Source: Nematostella vectensis (Eukaryota; Cnidaria; Anthozoa; Actiniaria; Edwardsiidae). Taken from it: a stretch of 64,000 nt of DNA. The DNA lies in assembly GCF_932526225.1 (NCBI RefSeq), contig NC_064046.1, positions 434,001-498,000 on the forward strand. Reading direction: 5' to 3'. Under the pieces are notes generated by a model. The model had not been told where the DNA came from, made no database searches, and worked only from the letters and a program-made list of their open reading frames with translations. Both the position numbers and the translations under genes were made by a program. The stretch's first letter is position 1, and each line of letters starts with the position of its first letter. Below are positions 41,501-52,290 of this stretch, piece after piece.

Positions 41501-44500
41501 AAATCTCATATTATTATTATTGCTGTTTGAATTGTTTCCGTAGGAAGTGGAGTGCTTGCAGACGAATCTTGAAAAGCTATCAGAAAAATGCCGAGCTGTG
41601 ATTCGTAATTTCACAGAACAGGAAGGAGAGGTCAGTGCATTAATTGTTAATTTTACCGCTGAAAATATAATAACCATTAACCGAAATGTGATAACAACCT
41701 TAAATGAAATGGCAATCAAATGTTCAGATATTGACACTACTGTAAAAGCCAGGGCAACGTTATTACAATCTTCTCTAATTTTGGCAGGAAGATCTTTAGG
41801 GGTGCATTCCCCTTTTGTTTAGATCCTTTTAAAACATTCACTGCAATGCATTGTCCAAATTTTTCATTTCTCACTTTATTATAAAAAGTTTGGCCTCTTT
41901 CAAATCCCTCTTTCCCTAAAAAATGATAGGGGATATTTAGTGTTATTTTACCGACACTGCGAGGATTTTTTATACCAAAAGGGGGTTGATTTTCAAATGT
42001 TTTGTTTGTATTTGATAGACAACTGGTATACAGAGTAGATATTATTTTATGGAATTTTGAATTTGAAACTTTACTATCTTCATTTTCAAATAATGCTTAC
42101 TTGCTGTCATGTTTTCAGGATTATCAACTGGACCAGACATTAGTGCGTATGTGTTCAGCGATGGTGCCAAAATTCTGCGAGGTAGGTGCCCCTTTGCTGG
42201 TAATAGCCTGGTGATGAGCTTTCAGTTTTTTTCGTGGGCATCCGAAAGATTTCATTTAAGATTTCATATAATAAACAGAACATTACATGGCTGCTTGCTG
42301 AAGATATAATCACTTGCTTGCTGCTAGATGACATTGACATTTGAAGATAAAGTTTGTATCAGCATGTGACCATTTATTTATCTATTATGTTGTTGGTATA
42401 TGTGGTAAATAATGTTTATCTTGCTCTTGATAGATGTGGTATATGATGTTTATCTTGCTCTCGATAGGTTTTGGTATATGATGTTTATCCTGCTGTTGAT
42501 AGGCGTTGTATATGATGTTTATCTTGTTGTTGATAGGTGTGATATATAATGTTTATATTGCTGTTGATAGGCATGGTATATGATGTTTATCTTGCTGTCG
42601 ATAGGTGTGGTATATGGTGTTTATCTTGCTGTTGATATGTGTGGTATATGATGTATATCTGGGTCGTGTTTTACAGGAAGTGATCACTAAAGGTGACAGC
42701 GAGGGTGTATTGCCATGCCTAATAGAACACAAGAATGACGTAGGCATGGATGACAAATGCAGGGCTTCTATTCATCATTGGCAACTGGTGAGATTAAGCC
42801 CTGGAACCTTATCTACATGTTAAAATATTTGAAATATTAATCTTAATATATAATAATAATATTAATATTTAAAATATTAATAGTAATAGACTCATGGCCT
42901 TTGGGACTAACACAATAATGCCTTCATAGATATACCTTCAAAAGATGCTTCTTTATAACAGTAACAGTCAAAGGGTTTCTCTTGCTCTATGAAACATTTC
43001 TGTTTTACTATTCACAAATGATAATTGGCTTCCATTTTAGTGGTTAATAGTTGCACTTGCTTGCCCATGTTAACATGGCTCAGATTCTGAACGCGGTTCT
43101 TGGCGCCTCGGCAACTCTCGGATTTACGCATCACTACCCCTGGTATAGTTGCCTATTGCTAAAGTGAGTTCATATCTCATCTCTAGATCGAGATGAAGGA
43201 CTTTACATTCTCGTCCAAGTTCAAAAAAGCATGTAGGAAAGATGTAGAAAAACACTGTCCAAATGCGGAAACAAAGTAGGTTTGGATCTCATATAATATC
43301 AATGCTGGAATAGAGTTAATCTCGTTAAAACATCTTCACAAATGTTTCCTGTATACTTATGTGATTTTGCGTTTGTTTGGTCTAAGACATGCTGTCGTGA
43401 AATGCTTAAGTGAAAAAGTTAGAAATGCAGTCATCAATGATAAAAGTCATGTAATCTCCGAGAAATGCCGTGGTGAATTGCGGATTGCTGAGACTGAGGA
43501 GGTAAGTTTCATATACTGATAAAGTAGATATACTAGTGAAAAAGGATTTTTAGATATGCAATGGTATACAAGGTAGATATGCAGATGATACTGAAGGTGA
43601 AGGGGTATACGCATACACGCAGGCACAGGCGTCATGTCCTGTGTCCACAATCAGACAAGGGGAATACGCATACACGCAGGCACAGGCGTCATGTCTTGTG
43701 TCCACAATCAGACAAGGGGAATACGCATACACGCAGGCACAGGCGTCATGTCCTGTGTCCACAATCAGACAAGTGGAATACGCATACACACAGGCGTCAT
43801 GTCCTGTGTCCACAATCAGACAAGGGGAATACGCATACAGGCAGGCACAGGCGTCATGTCCTGTGTCCACAATCAGTGAAGGGGAATACGCATACACGCA
43901 GGCACAGGCGTCATGTCCTGTGTCCACAATCAGTGAAGGGGAATACGCATACAGGCAGGCACATGCGTCATGTCCTGTGTCCACAATCAGACAAGGGGAA
44001 TACGCATACACGCAGGCACAGGCGTCATGTCCTGTGTCCACAATCAGACAAGGGGAATACGCATACAGGCAGGCACAGGCGTCATGTCCTGTGTCCACAA
44101 TCAGACAAGGGGAATACGCATACACACAGGCGTCATGTCCTGTGTCCACAATCAGTGAAGGGGAATACGCATACACACAGGCGTCATGTCCTGTGTCCAC
44201 AATCAGTGAAGGGGAATACGCATACACGCAGGCACAGGCGTCATGGCCAAGGTCAAAGGAAATTACCTGAAAGTGTCGGGCCCTGATGGCTGGCTTGGCG
44301 AGAGATCATAAGGCCTGGAAAAGTGCAGTCATTTGAACTCTATGTGACTCCATAGAACGTCACACCCGCCCATAAGTGGAAGCAAAACGTAAACAAATAG
44401 TGAGTGAGTGACCAATGTTATCTCAAGCGTTTTACAATTTAAGGGGCTGGATCTGTAACATGAATCGACTGTCCACTCCTAATATTAAAGTGCATTGACC

Positions 44501-47500
44501 TGTAAATTAATTAAAACTCTTAAATTTCCTCATCAGGGAGAGAACATCAAATTCAACCCTGAGCTCTATGGCGCATGCAACGTGGACGTGGAGACTCACT
44601 GTAAGGGTATCAAGGAGGGACAAGCCCAGGTGATGCATACAAATTAGCAACCACAGGTAGCCCAGTGTGCTAGCATGTGGGGCCTGTCAACACAGGGGGC
44701 CCAGTGTGTTAGCAGGGCCTCTCACCACAGGTGGCCCAGTGTGCTAGCATGTGGGGCCTCTCAACACAGGGAGCCCAGTGTGTTAGCAGGGCCTCTCACC
44801 ACAGGTGGCCCAGTGTGCTAGCATGTGCGGCCACTCACCGCAGGTGGCCCAGTGTGTTAGTGTGTGGGGCCACTGACCACAGGTGGCCCAGTGTGTTAGC
44901 ATGTGAGGCCACTCACCACAGGTGGCCCAGTGTGTTAGTGTGTGGGGCCACTCACCACAGGTGGCCCAGTGTGTTAGTGTGTGGGGCCACTCACCACAGG
45001 TGGCCCAGTGTGTTAGCGTGTGGGGCCACTCACCACAGGTGGCCCAGTGTATTAGCGTGTCGGGCCACTGACCACAGGTGGCCCAGTGTGTTAGTGTGTG
45101 GGGCCTCTCACCACAGGTGGCCCAGTGTGTTAGTGTATGGAGCCACTCACCACAGGTGGTCCAGTGTGTTAGCGTATGGAGCCACTCACCACAGGTGGCC
45201 CAGTGTGTTAGCGTGTGGGGCCTCTCACCACAGGTGGCCCAGTGCGTTAGTGTGTGGGGCCTCTCACCACAGGTGGCCCAGTGTGTTAGTGTGTGGGGCC
45301 TCTCACCACAGGTGGCCCAGTGTGTTAGCGTGTGGGGCCACTGACAACAGGTGGCCCAGTGTGTTAGCGTGTGGGGCCACTCACCACAGGTGGCCCAGTA
45401 TGTTAGCGTATGGAGCCACTCACCACAGGTGGCCCAGTGTGTTATTGTGTGGGGCCACTCACCACAGGTGGCCCAGTGTGTTAGCGTGTGGGGCCACTCA
45501 CCACAGGTGGCCTAGTGTGTTAGCGTATGAAGCTTCTAGCCACAGTATGCTAAGTAGTTGAGTCAAGTCCAGAAAGTGCATGAGGCAACATAACATTATT
45601 GTGCTTCTGATGTCTTTGCATAACATTGTAGCTCCAGATTTGCTTAAGAATAATTTATTGTTTTATCAGGTTCTTGAATGCCTCAAGGACAACTTTGACA
45701 TTTTGACCACAGAATGTCAGAAACAGCTGTTTGCCAAAGAGGTAAGTGCTTGGACACACGTGTGTACTAGGAATACGGAAGGCAAGCACCTATTAGGAAA
45801 TATTTGTATTTATACTCTTCGCTTTCTTGTTCAAACAAGTAAGAAAGTTTTTTTTTTTTTTCATTTTCCTGTACGCACTTCTTTTTGTTCTTGAGGTAAG
45901 TCTCCACCCGTCCCTCAGGTCGTGGTATTGCTTGGGTTTGTTAGCCTTGTGAAAATAATAATTGTTTGATGTTGTGGAATTAAACAAATCATTCCCATCT
46001 CTTGCCATTATTTTGATATGTTTTTAAAATCCTGGGATTGTAATTCGTATTATAAGGGTTTGGGGGTTAAAAAATCATTCCTATCTCTTGCTATTATTTT
46101 GATATGTTTTTTTAAATCCTGGGATTGTAATTCATGTTATAAGGGTTAGTGGTTGCCTGCCTTAGGATGTGTTTTCCCTTTGAATGGAGTGGATGGTTTA
46201 TTATTATTTTTTATTTTATTAGCTTCGCCACAATAGACAGGGTGGCCGCAACAGCATGGCCATTTACTGCGGACCCTTTAAAAACTACATAATTACAACA
46301 GATAAGACTTTTTACAACAAGTTACAGGATGGCGAGACTACGGCACGAATTACACTTGATACAGACAGTCGATCTGAGAGGGTTTCAGGTTGTTTTGTTT
46401 TCTGCAGGAAACGGAAGTGGAAGATCCTGAGATTGACTTCCAGCTTATCAAGAGCTGTCAGTCCACCATTCAGGTAAACATTTCCACAGAATTAAAGGAT
46501 ATCACTTAAGAATATAAGTAGCAGCTACCTCGATCTTTAGTTAATGCTGTTTTTTTTTGTGCTTGGCACAGCCAACAGAGGCGGTAGAATAGTAGGTATC
46601 TGCACGGACACTGGAAATAGGAATATTGGCCCAGATACCTGGGGGAGGGGGTAGAGTGGCAGATATAAGCACAGCCACCGGTAGGGAGTGGGGTAGAGTA
46701 GATATTAGCCAGTTTCTGGTGCTTTCCACAGACACATTTATGTGTCCATTTTTGTAACAACGACTAACTCTCATTCTTCTGTTTATATTCTTAGCATCTG
46801 TGCTCTGATGTTGATCCTAAAGACTTGCTCAGATGTCTGGAGAAGCACAAACGCAACCCACAAATGACTAAAAAGTAAGTCTTGCATTCTTTTTCAATTC
46901 AAGGGATTGAGAAGAGAAAATAGGCATTAAAGGTCTTGTCAATGACCCCTGTATTGACCTCCTCCTGCGGTGGCTTATTTCAAACTCTTTTCTTGTAATT
47001 GACAAAGGGTTTTTACCCTCATACCACGGTTGTTTGTACATCTACTATAAAATTTAGTGTCTGTAAGGTTGTGTTAGCTTATATTTTGTTGATATTTTGC
47101 CTTGAGGTTCCTTCTCGTTCTTGAGATATGATTGAGCAAAGTTGCCATAAATCATGAAAAAATTAGCAATTTCGCCGAAATTGGTCAATTTCAGACAAAT
47201 CAAGAGTCTTACAATTCGCAATATCTCAAGAACGGACTATCTACCAAACAGTTCTAAATCTTATTTTGGTTTATATTTGAAATGGAACATCTATGCAAAA
47301 ATCAAAGAATATAAGCCTTTGCCTTTTTTTTTTTTGCTCCTGTTCTTTTTATGATTTTGCTCAATGCAGCTTTAGAGGGAGACTTGAAAAGGCGTTGTAG
47401 ATTTTGAGGTGTTTGTGCCACTAGATCGCCGCGAACACGGATAATTGAGGAAAAACGATTGATACATTGTCACATTTAATGGAAAGTGCTTTGATTTATC

Positions 47501-50500
47501 AGTGAAAAGTTTAATGAATGGGGTATATAATTCTGTTTGTTTAGCATTGCCTAAAATGGCTTAACTTTAAAATAAATATGCAAATATTTATGAGAATATA
47601 ATATATAAAATATAATAAATAGTATCTTATCATGAAATTGTCGAATTCATAATTCCTGATAAACCTAATTGGTTCCAGGTGTCGCGAAATCGTTTTAAAG
47701 AGACAGAAAAAACAATACGAAGGTAGGTCTGGTGCGAATTTGTAATGCAATGACCTAACAGTAGTATTCTACTTCATACTTACTCTCTCTGAAGAAAATA
47801 TGCTCCGCCATCATGGATAATGCTCTCCCCTGGGGGGAGAGGGGGAAGTCTTTTCTGCCTCTCCCCCTGCCCAGCGCATTTTTCTTCCACCTCCCTCTGC
47901 TGAACACATTATCCAAGATGGCGGCCGGGTTATGCGAACTTCTTGTTTAAGGCGTTTTCGTGTCCGAAAAACTATAAAAGCCTACAGGTAGGCTATTGGC
48001 TGCTGGGTCCTCGGCACAGTTTTCCACACAGCTTTATCTGACTTATTCTGTGCAGATTACAAACTCGACCCTGAGCTACAAAGTGCGTGTAAACGAGAGA
48101 TCAAGAAGTTCTGCTTTAACCACATCACTAAGGATATAAGCCAACGAGATGGTGAAATGGTGAACTGTCTCAAGAAACAGCTCCCGGTAAGTCTAACCGC
48201 CACCAGAAACCAGAAATCAACTATTGTAGCCAACCGTGCTGTCATGTATACGATAAAATCATTGTTATGTACATGTAAAATGCTTGAATTAGAGCCTCCC
48301 TTTACCTAAATCCCTAAAAAAGGATTGTACAGGGTGGATCAAAAGTTCGTGCACTTTTTTAATTGAGTAAAAAAACAAGTCTACAACACAGCAGCATTAC
48401 AAGTGTTGCTTATGATGAAAATACTTTATTGTATTTTGTGAATACAAAAGAATCAATAGCCAGAGTAGCTGTCTTTGTTATTTATTACAATTTTTATGCG
48501 CTTAGGTACGAAGTGAAAACGTCCCTATAATGTATCAACATTTTGCCAAGAATGGAGGTACCTCTAGTTATTTTACCGTCGTCGGCGATGGATCACTGCA
48601 TCAAAATACTCTAAACACTTTCTATCGGTTCTTGGTCATTCGTCCCTGTCTATGGAATTTGGCAACATTTGATAAGTAACTTTAGCTTTGTGAACAGGAG
48701 TTCCGTTTTGTATGGATGTTGTTTCGATTCGCACTGAACACCCAAGTAGCTGATCTTTGGCATGGGAATTCCTAGAACTCCGCTTGTATTTTGCTTAGAT
48801 AATTTTATTTCGGACGACTTTTGTCAGAACTGCAGGTCTCCCCCCTGGCTTTGTCTTAAAGTCGTACCGTGAACACCAATTCTTGGCGCAGCGCTGTGAC
48901 CTTTGGATAATTTTAGCTATATACGTGCTATGTCTCTCAATAATAAGGCTGATGACCTCAAAATTGATGCCTTGGTTCTGTCTGTCTTTGGGCCCTGTCA
49001 CGTTTCTTCCATTTTACGTTTTCTGACGCTCCGTGCACGTGAAACCTCGGCAAATAGAACTCTCTTTTCACATCAGCAAGAAAAATGACGCGAAATGTGA
49101 ATTTCTGACTTCGCATGCGTGCATGCGGGAAAAAGTTAAATTCTTCAAGATCTTAGGACTTTTTTTTAGGAATACTAACCACTATTCGTTACTTCTTTAA
49201 ACTGGAAATAAGGTTTGTGGTCAAATATTCAAGTTTGAAAGAATAAAATCAACGCATTTTTAAAAGTCGCACGAACTTTTAATCCACCCTGTACATGGTG
49301 TGGTGTTAAATTATCTAGTTCCTCCATCCGCGAGAGATGGCTTGTTTCCTCACCGCATTATATATATGATTACTAATTCCTTCTGGTTCCGTTTTTGCAG
49401 AAGGAAAATCTTGGTCAAAGCTGTGAGATGTACATTCGCACCGTCATACATGAAGAAGCTATGGATTATCGCCTAGATCCTAAGCTATCAAAAGCTTGCA
49501 AGGATGAGGTGATTGTTATGATTTTTTTGTCAAAACAGGGCACTCGCATGAGTGACAGGGCATCTTCATACCAGTATTCCACACACAAGCTTATTTTCTG
49601 TTTCTCGTGGGCTTCTTAGGTTAGCCAGTATTGCCAGCACATCGAGCCCGGGCATGGAAAGGTTGAAGAATGTTTGCGAAACAAGCTTGAAAAACTCAAA
49701 AAGGATGGAAAGTGCTACGTGGTATGTTATGAGTGCGCTTTACTTGGAATGGCCATGCATAATCCTTGTCAAGTCAGTCTTATATCAACCGGATTGGTAA
49801 TGATTAACACTATTTAAAAAAATGTTTTCAATATAATGAACGGTATTTGTTATCACCCCTGTCACCTTATAGGAGGCAAGAAGGGGTTCATGTGACGTAT
49901 GCTGGTGAATGACTTGGATTTGGATGGCATGTAATGTGTGTGCCATTATGTTTTTAGGAGGTAATTCGGACAATGCGTGAAGGCAAAACCGACGTCTACG
50001 CTGACCCTGTGTTGTTCGATGCTTGTATAAACGACATAAAGCACTTATGCGAGGATGTCGACCCAGGCCACGGACGGGGTATGCTTATACTAGTACGGCA
50101 CCTTATGTACTTGGAATTTGATAGGCGATTTGTTCTGAGAAGTCACGCAAACTCGCGCTCTCTCAGAAAACACTATTACAATATTCACACTATAGCATAT
50201 TTATGCGTATCGCACAGTATCAAGTTTGTTGTGCCTATTTGTGCGCCCTTTGGGCATTTGAGTGCGCTGCGGCCCTGATCTAAGGGAGTATCCATGGCTT
50301 ATTGGTACTCCCCTTGGAATAACATCGCTGAGATCGCTTAGGGGTTTGATATCTTTAGCCTTAGTAACAAAGGCAGCCGATATAGTCTCGCGGCGGTCTT
50401 CTATACTAAAGATAGCATGTCAGCTAAGCACTTATCTCACGATGACGGGTGCTATACTTGTGCTATAGTCGATACCTGTAGGATGTTCACCATCCTTCCC

Positions 50501-51092
50501 GATGGATGTATAAGTAACCCCCCTCTCTCTCTGGTAGTGATGAACTGTCTGATCGGCGTCAAGGCAAGCAAGAAAAACAGGCTCAGTAACAAGTGTAATT
50601 TACAGCTCAAAGCTCGCCTCATAATGTGGGACTATGCCAATGTGAGTACACGGTGAGGGGAGGGAAGGGGGGGTAGCTATAACAAGTGTAATTTACAGCT
50701 CTAAGGTCGCCTCAAGATGTGGGACTTTGCCAATGTGAGTACACGGTGAGGGGAGGGAAGGGGGGGTAGCTATAACAAGTGTAATTTACTGCTCTTTAAT
50801 GCTGTTTTGCCGGTTTGAAACAATTTCCCATCGTGCCTCGCGACACTACAATATTGTGCACACCTCACCCACGTTTTAGTTGACCATCGATGCTAATTTA
50901 ACGAGCCTTTCATTTTAATCACAGATCCAATCACCAGAGTCGTTCAGCGATCTAGCTGCCGCCATCACCCTGTCGCCGTCCAAGAATTACTTCTTCATGG
51001 TCTTCGCCATCGCCCTCTCCTTGATCTTTGTCGGGGGTCTAGTTTTCGGTAGAATTTCCAAGAGAGTCAAAAGAGAAATCAAGGATCGTTGA
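14592..51092 (+). CDS. GLG1: Golgi apparatus protein 1 (cysteine-rich FGF receptor / ESL-1)
   Basis: A type I Golgi membrane glycoprotein that binds FGFs in vertebrates. Exons: 14592-14712, 14841-14921, 16544-16606, 17230-17432, 18141-18170, 18982-19068, 19136-19366, 20674-20931, 22302-22352, 23477-23621, 24303-24648, 25747-25848, 36728-36875, 40655-40792, 41544-41630, 42119-42181, 42677-42787, 43187-43275, 43387-43501, 44537-44629, 45670-45741, 46408-46473, 46795-46874, 47679-47722, 48056-48186, 49401-49508, 49620-49721, 49958-50078, 50538-50641, 50925-51092. They sum to 3558 nt (1185 aa; vertebrate GLG1 is about 1180). It has a signal peptide (1-23), a polar linker (24-125), Cys-rich GLG1 repeats (about 125-1130, pattern C..D....C then G.v..CL then C), a membrane span (about 1152-1171) and a basic tail ending KREIKDR. 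All phases join with no stops. Exon 5 is a 30-nt microexon. Intron 12 is 10.9 kb, mostly minisatellite. Confidence 0.95.
15975..16338. mobile_element. Foldback/MITE-like inverted repeat in GLG1 intron 2
   Basis: Arms of about 80 bp (15975-16056 and 16259-16338) are near-perfect reverse complements, sharing GGTGTCTTGTATAAACACTT and CTAGCATAACAC with their complements, around a 200-bp centre. No reading frame. Target duplication not resolved. Confidence 0.65.
16864..16986. repeat. Hairpin element in GLG1 intron 3
   Basis: Arms 16864-16910 and 16941-16986 are almost perfect reverse complements (ACCCTGGTTCCAGAGCC against GGCTCTGGAACCAGGGT), separated by about 30 bp. It would form a long hairpin in the pre-mRNA. 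Probably a MITE remnant. Confidence 0.7.
20143..20336. mobile_element. TA-flanked MITE in GLG1 intron 7
   Basis: Inverted ends AGCCAAATTTGTTGTTGCA / TGCAACAACGAATTTGGCT with TA on both sides. A second, inner inverted repeat (GTTTGGGAATAGC...GCTATTCCCAAAC) lies inside. 194 bp and no coding capacity. Tc1/mariner-type derivation is likely from the TA duplication. Confidence 0.65.
20401..20646. mobile_element. TTAA-flanked MITE in GLG1 intron 7
   Basis: 246 bp with perfect inverted ends AGCCGCATTGTCACCAGTTT (continuing to ACTTCCGG), flanked by TTAA at 20397-20400 and 20647-20650. TTAA duplications point to piggyBac or Kolobok-type mobilisation. It ends only 27 bp before the exon 8 acceptor. Confidence 0.8.
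21110..21914. mobile_element. TTAA-flanked element with tRNA-like segment, GLG1 intron 8
   Basis: 805 bp with inverted ends GGGCCTATGGTACTA / TAGTACCATAGGCCC, flanked by TTAA at 21106-21109 and 21915-21918. Inside is a tRNA-like segment (21213-21283). Outside the TTAA sites a 75-bp direct repeat (about 21030-21105 and 21986-22056, sharing CCCTTGCAGTTGACAGATCATG parts) brackets the element, so the locus was locally duplicated before or after insertion. Confidence 0.7.
21213..21283 (+). repeat. tRNA-like (SINE-type) sequence
   Basis: Has an A-box-like TGGCCCAGTGGTTAGCACC and a B-box GGGTTCAATCCC with a good T-stem CCGGG/CCTGG, so it resembles a Pol III internal promoter. The acceptor and D stems pair poorly, so I read it as a tRNA-derived repeat rather than a working tRNA gene. 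Confidence 0.55.
22598..23202. mobile_element. TTAA-flanked foldback element, GLG1 intron 9
   Basis: Long inverted arms of about 165 bp (22598-22764 and 23045-23202), beginning GTGGAAACATCTTAGGG, around a 280-bp centre, with TTAA at 22594-22597 and 23203-23206. An open frame of 175 codons across the left arm has no family signature and is probably chance. Arms carry palindromic GCAGATCTGC. Confidence 0.75.
23622..23880. repeat. 41-bp repeats copying the end and donor of GLG1 exon 10
   Basis: About six units of GTAAGGCATGATTCTTTGCC plus TGGAAAAGGCAATTACTGATG. The unit is the last ~35 coding bases of exon 10 followed by its 5' splice site, so GATG|GTAAGG recurs every 41 bp through the start of intron 10. 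Only the first junction is needed to join exon 11 in phase. Confidence 0.9.
24835..25515. repeat. 61-bp repeats copying the acceptor of GLG1 exon 12
   Basis: About eleven units of 61 bp. Each contains TTTTCTCATTCTGTAG followed by GGTGTTGTCTTGCC. The true exon 12 acceptor at 25731-25760 is TTTTCTCATACTGTAG followed by the same 14 coding bases. The array is therefore amplified from the polypyrimidine tract, the AG and the exon start. It sits in intron 11, 230-900 bp before the real acceptor. Confidence 0.92.
25825..35757. repeat. 68-bp minisatellite copying the end and donor of GLG1 exon 12 (about 10 kb)
   Basis: Roughly 145 units of 67-68 bp running from exon 12 into intron 12. Each unit holds TTCTTTATTGCAAGAGACTT plus CAG and then the donor GTATTG. 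These are the last 23 coding bases of exon 12 (encoding FFIARDF and two bases) plus its 5' splice site. The other 44 bp is intronic (GTATTGAATACACTC ... GCAATGGAGGGGCAG). Variant units (GGAGAGGCAG, GGAGGGCAG, GTCTTGAAT, ATAGACTTC) recur in fixed order at about 679 bp and 1287 bp, so ten-unit and nineteen-unit blocks were amplified again. Short open frames in it are artefacts. Confidence 0.96.
36128..36550. mobile_element. MITE in GLG1 intron 12
   Basis: Inverted ends AAATGATCTAATAAACGCC / GGCGTTTATTAGACCATTT with G-runs inside. 423 bp, no coding capacity. Target duplication not resolved. Confidence 0.6.
36984..40600. repeat. 30-bp T-rich minisatellite in GLG1 intron 13
   Basis: About 120 units of TTGGTGTGTGTCTTTGTTGT plus CTCACTTTTC. 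The 30-bp period leaves several frames open for hundreds of codons (up to 715), giving a Leu/Val/Cys/Phe-rich translation with no biological support. Blocks of 717 bp (24 units) and 418 bp (14 units) are repeated. The array runs to within 55 bp of the exon 14 acceptor and resembles an expanded polypyrimidine tract. Confidence 0.95.
42390..42665. repeat. About 33-bp repeats in GLG1 intron 16
   Basis: Seven or eight imperfect units of GGTATATGATGTTTATCTTG followed by CTGTTGATAGGTGT, ending just before the exon 17 acceptor at 42677. The units contain TGATAG|GT steps but no exon sequence. Confidence 0.85.
43600..44250. repeat. 57-bp minisatellite in GLG1 intron 19
   Basis: About twelve units of GGGGAATACGCATACACGCA + GGCACAGGCGTCATGTCCTG + TGTCCACAATCAGACAA, some lacking the GGCACA segment. 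57 is a multiple of three, so frames of 209-241 codons stay open on both strands. They lack any family match and are artefacts. No exon sequence is included. Confidence 0.93.
44650..45545. repeat. 39-bp minisatellite in GLG1 intron 20
   Basis: About 23 units of ACCACAGGTGGCCCAGTGTG plus TTAGCGTGTGGGGCCACTC, starting 20 bp after the exon 20 donor. The 39-bp period explains the long open frame through it. Each unit contains CACAG|GT, a splice-like step, but the match to exon 20 itself (GCCCAGGTG) is too short to call exon-derived. Confidence 0.93.
45983..46150. repeat. Two-copy tandem duplication in GLG1 intron 21
   Basis: Two copies of about 85 bp beginning AAATCATTCC and including TTTTGATATGTTTTT and AATCCTGGGATTGTAATTC. 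No coding content. Confidence 0.8.
47095..47285. repeat. Dispersed inverted element in GLG1 intron 23
   Basis: Contains CTTGAGATATGATTGAGCAA and, in opposite sense, GCAATATCTCAAGAACGGAC. A shortened relative (same start and ends, centre missing) occurs at 63905-64000. An interspersed repeat of unknown family. Confidence 0.5.
48330..49291. mobile_element. Degenerate Tc1/mariner-type element, GLG1 intron 25
   Basis: 962 bp with 25-30 bp inverted ends (CAGGGTGGATCAAAAGTTCG / CGAACTTTTAATCCACCCTG) and TA on each side (48328-48329, 49292-49293). On the minus strand 48795-49001 encodes a 68-codon remnant of a transposase DNA-binding domain: a helix-turn-helix-like stretch followed by GGRPAVLTKVVRNK, the GRP-type linker of Tc1-like proteins. 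The DDE catalytic region is not readable, with many stops, so the element is non-autonomous. Confidence 0.8.
48795..49001 (-). pseudogene. Tc1/mariner transposase N-terminal remnant
   Basis: A short frame inside the TA-flanked element at 48330-49291. It retains the region before and around GGRPAV, which in Tc1-like transposases links the two helix-turn-helix motifs. No catalytic domain follows. Confidence 0.6.
50587..50800 (+). repeat. 93-bp tandem duplication of GLG1 exon 29 end plus donor
   Basis: The last 55 bases of exon 29, the donor GTGAGT and 38 intronic bases are repeated at 50680-50772, and a third partial copy starts at 50773. The duplicated pseudo-exon has an in-frame TAA (CTCTAAGG in place of CTCAAAGC), so it cannot replace the true exon end productively. 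Confidence 0.9.
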
Positions 51093-51457
51093 GATTTGAC
51101 AAGCTCGTAATAGGAATTTGGAGTTATCTCAAACCTAATTCTTTTTAGAATTCGCAATCTCTGAGGCGCACCATCAAGCGCAGATAATGGACATGTCGGC
51201 CTTGAGTCAGAAGAAAGATGTAACGCAATGACGTCCCTCCAGTCTTGGAAAAGAGAGGTGTATTATTGTGAATAGTTCAGAGGAGGGGGGGGAGGGGGGG
51301 GGCAAGTAGCTCTACAAATCGCTGTGAGGTTTTCATTGTTTGCAATTATCAAAGCTGACGTCTGTTTTGTATCATGAACTTCGATTTTCATTATTCTGCG
51401 AACTCTCGTTAACTGCTTATTCGCTTTCTGGCTTCTGTCGTTTTAACTAACGAAAAT

Positions 51458-51545
51458 ACATTTGGTGCTTTTCGATTGTCCAGCGCATTGCGGGCAAGTG
51501 CCGTGATTGGAAGCCATTTTGTACTGGCCAATGAAAACGCATCGG
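51458..51545. repeat. Dispersed repeat, copy 1
   Basis: Shares ATTTGGTGCTTTT, GCCATTT and GTACTGGCCA-TGAAAAC in the same order with 60658-60722. A copy of an interspersed element; family not identified. Confidence 0.45.
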
Positions 51546-51824
51546 AGATGCGAAGGAATTAGGAACGTCCGCTATAATTCGCATAATATTAAGCGATTGT
51601 TTTATTTTCATTAAATATGACTCAGGGAGGGGGGATACGTTTAAATTTAACCTAAGTAACATTGTACAATTTGGACATAAAGTCCGTAGATCCGACTTGA
51701 CGGCCATGTGCTTATCTGTCTCTTGGTTTATATGAACCTGCTGTTAAATGAACTTTATGGTGTGTTACGTTTTACGTGATCCACTTGGCATATTATTAAA
51801 GTAGTGCAAGGTCATGCCCCCCTT

Positions 51825-52290
51825 GGCCTGGTTCCTCTGTATCGAGGCCTGGTTCCTCTGTATCGAGGCCAGGTTCCTCTGTATCTAGGCCTGGTTCCTC
51901 TGTATCGAGGCCTGGTTTTTCTGTATCGAGGGTTCCTCTGTATCGAGGCCTGGTTCCTCTGTATTAAGGCTTGGTTCCTCTGTATCGAGGCCTGGTTCCT
52001 CTGTATCGGGGCCTGGTTCCTCTGTATCGAGGCCTGGTTCCTCTGTTTCGAGGCCTGGTTTTTCTGTATCGATGGTTCCTCTGTACCGAGCCCTGGTTCC
52101 TCTGTATTAAGGCTTGGTTCCTCTGTATCGAGGCCTGGTTCCTCTGTATCGGGGCCTGGTTCCTCTGTATCGATGCCTGGTTTCTCTGTATCGAGGCCTG
52201 GTTCCTCTGTATTAAGACCTGGTTTCTCTGTATCGAGGCCTGGTTCCTCTGTATCGAGGCCTGGTTTCTCTGTATCGGGGCCTGGTAGCT
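51825..52290. repeat. 21-bp minisatellite downstream of GLG1
   Basis: About 22 units of GCCTGGTTCCTCTGTATCGAG, a period of 21 bp that keeps frames open without any coding support. It precedes the AATAAA at 52335. Confidence 0.95.

Noticed and set aside
43550-44286. Open frames of 209-241 codons on both strands
   Set aside because: Artefacts of the 57-bp repeat (a multiple of three); no start context, no family signature, inside an intron.
44731-45561. 276-codon open frame of CGATHHRWPSVLV repeats
   Set aside because: Product of the 39-bp intronic minisatellite, not a protein.
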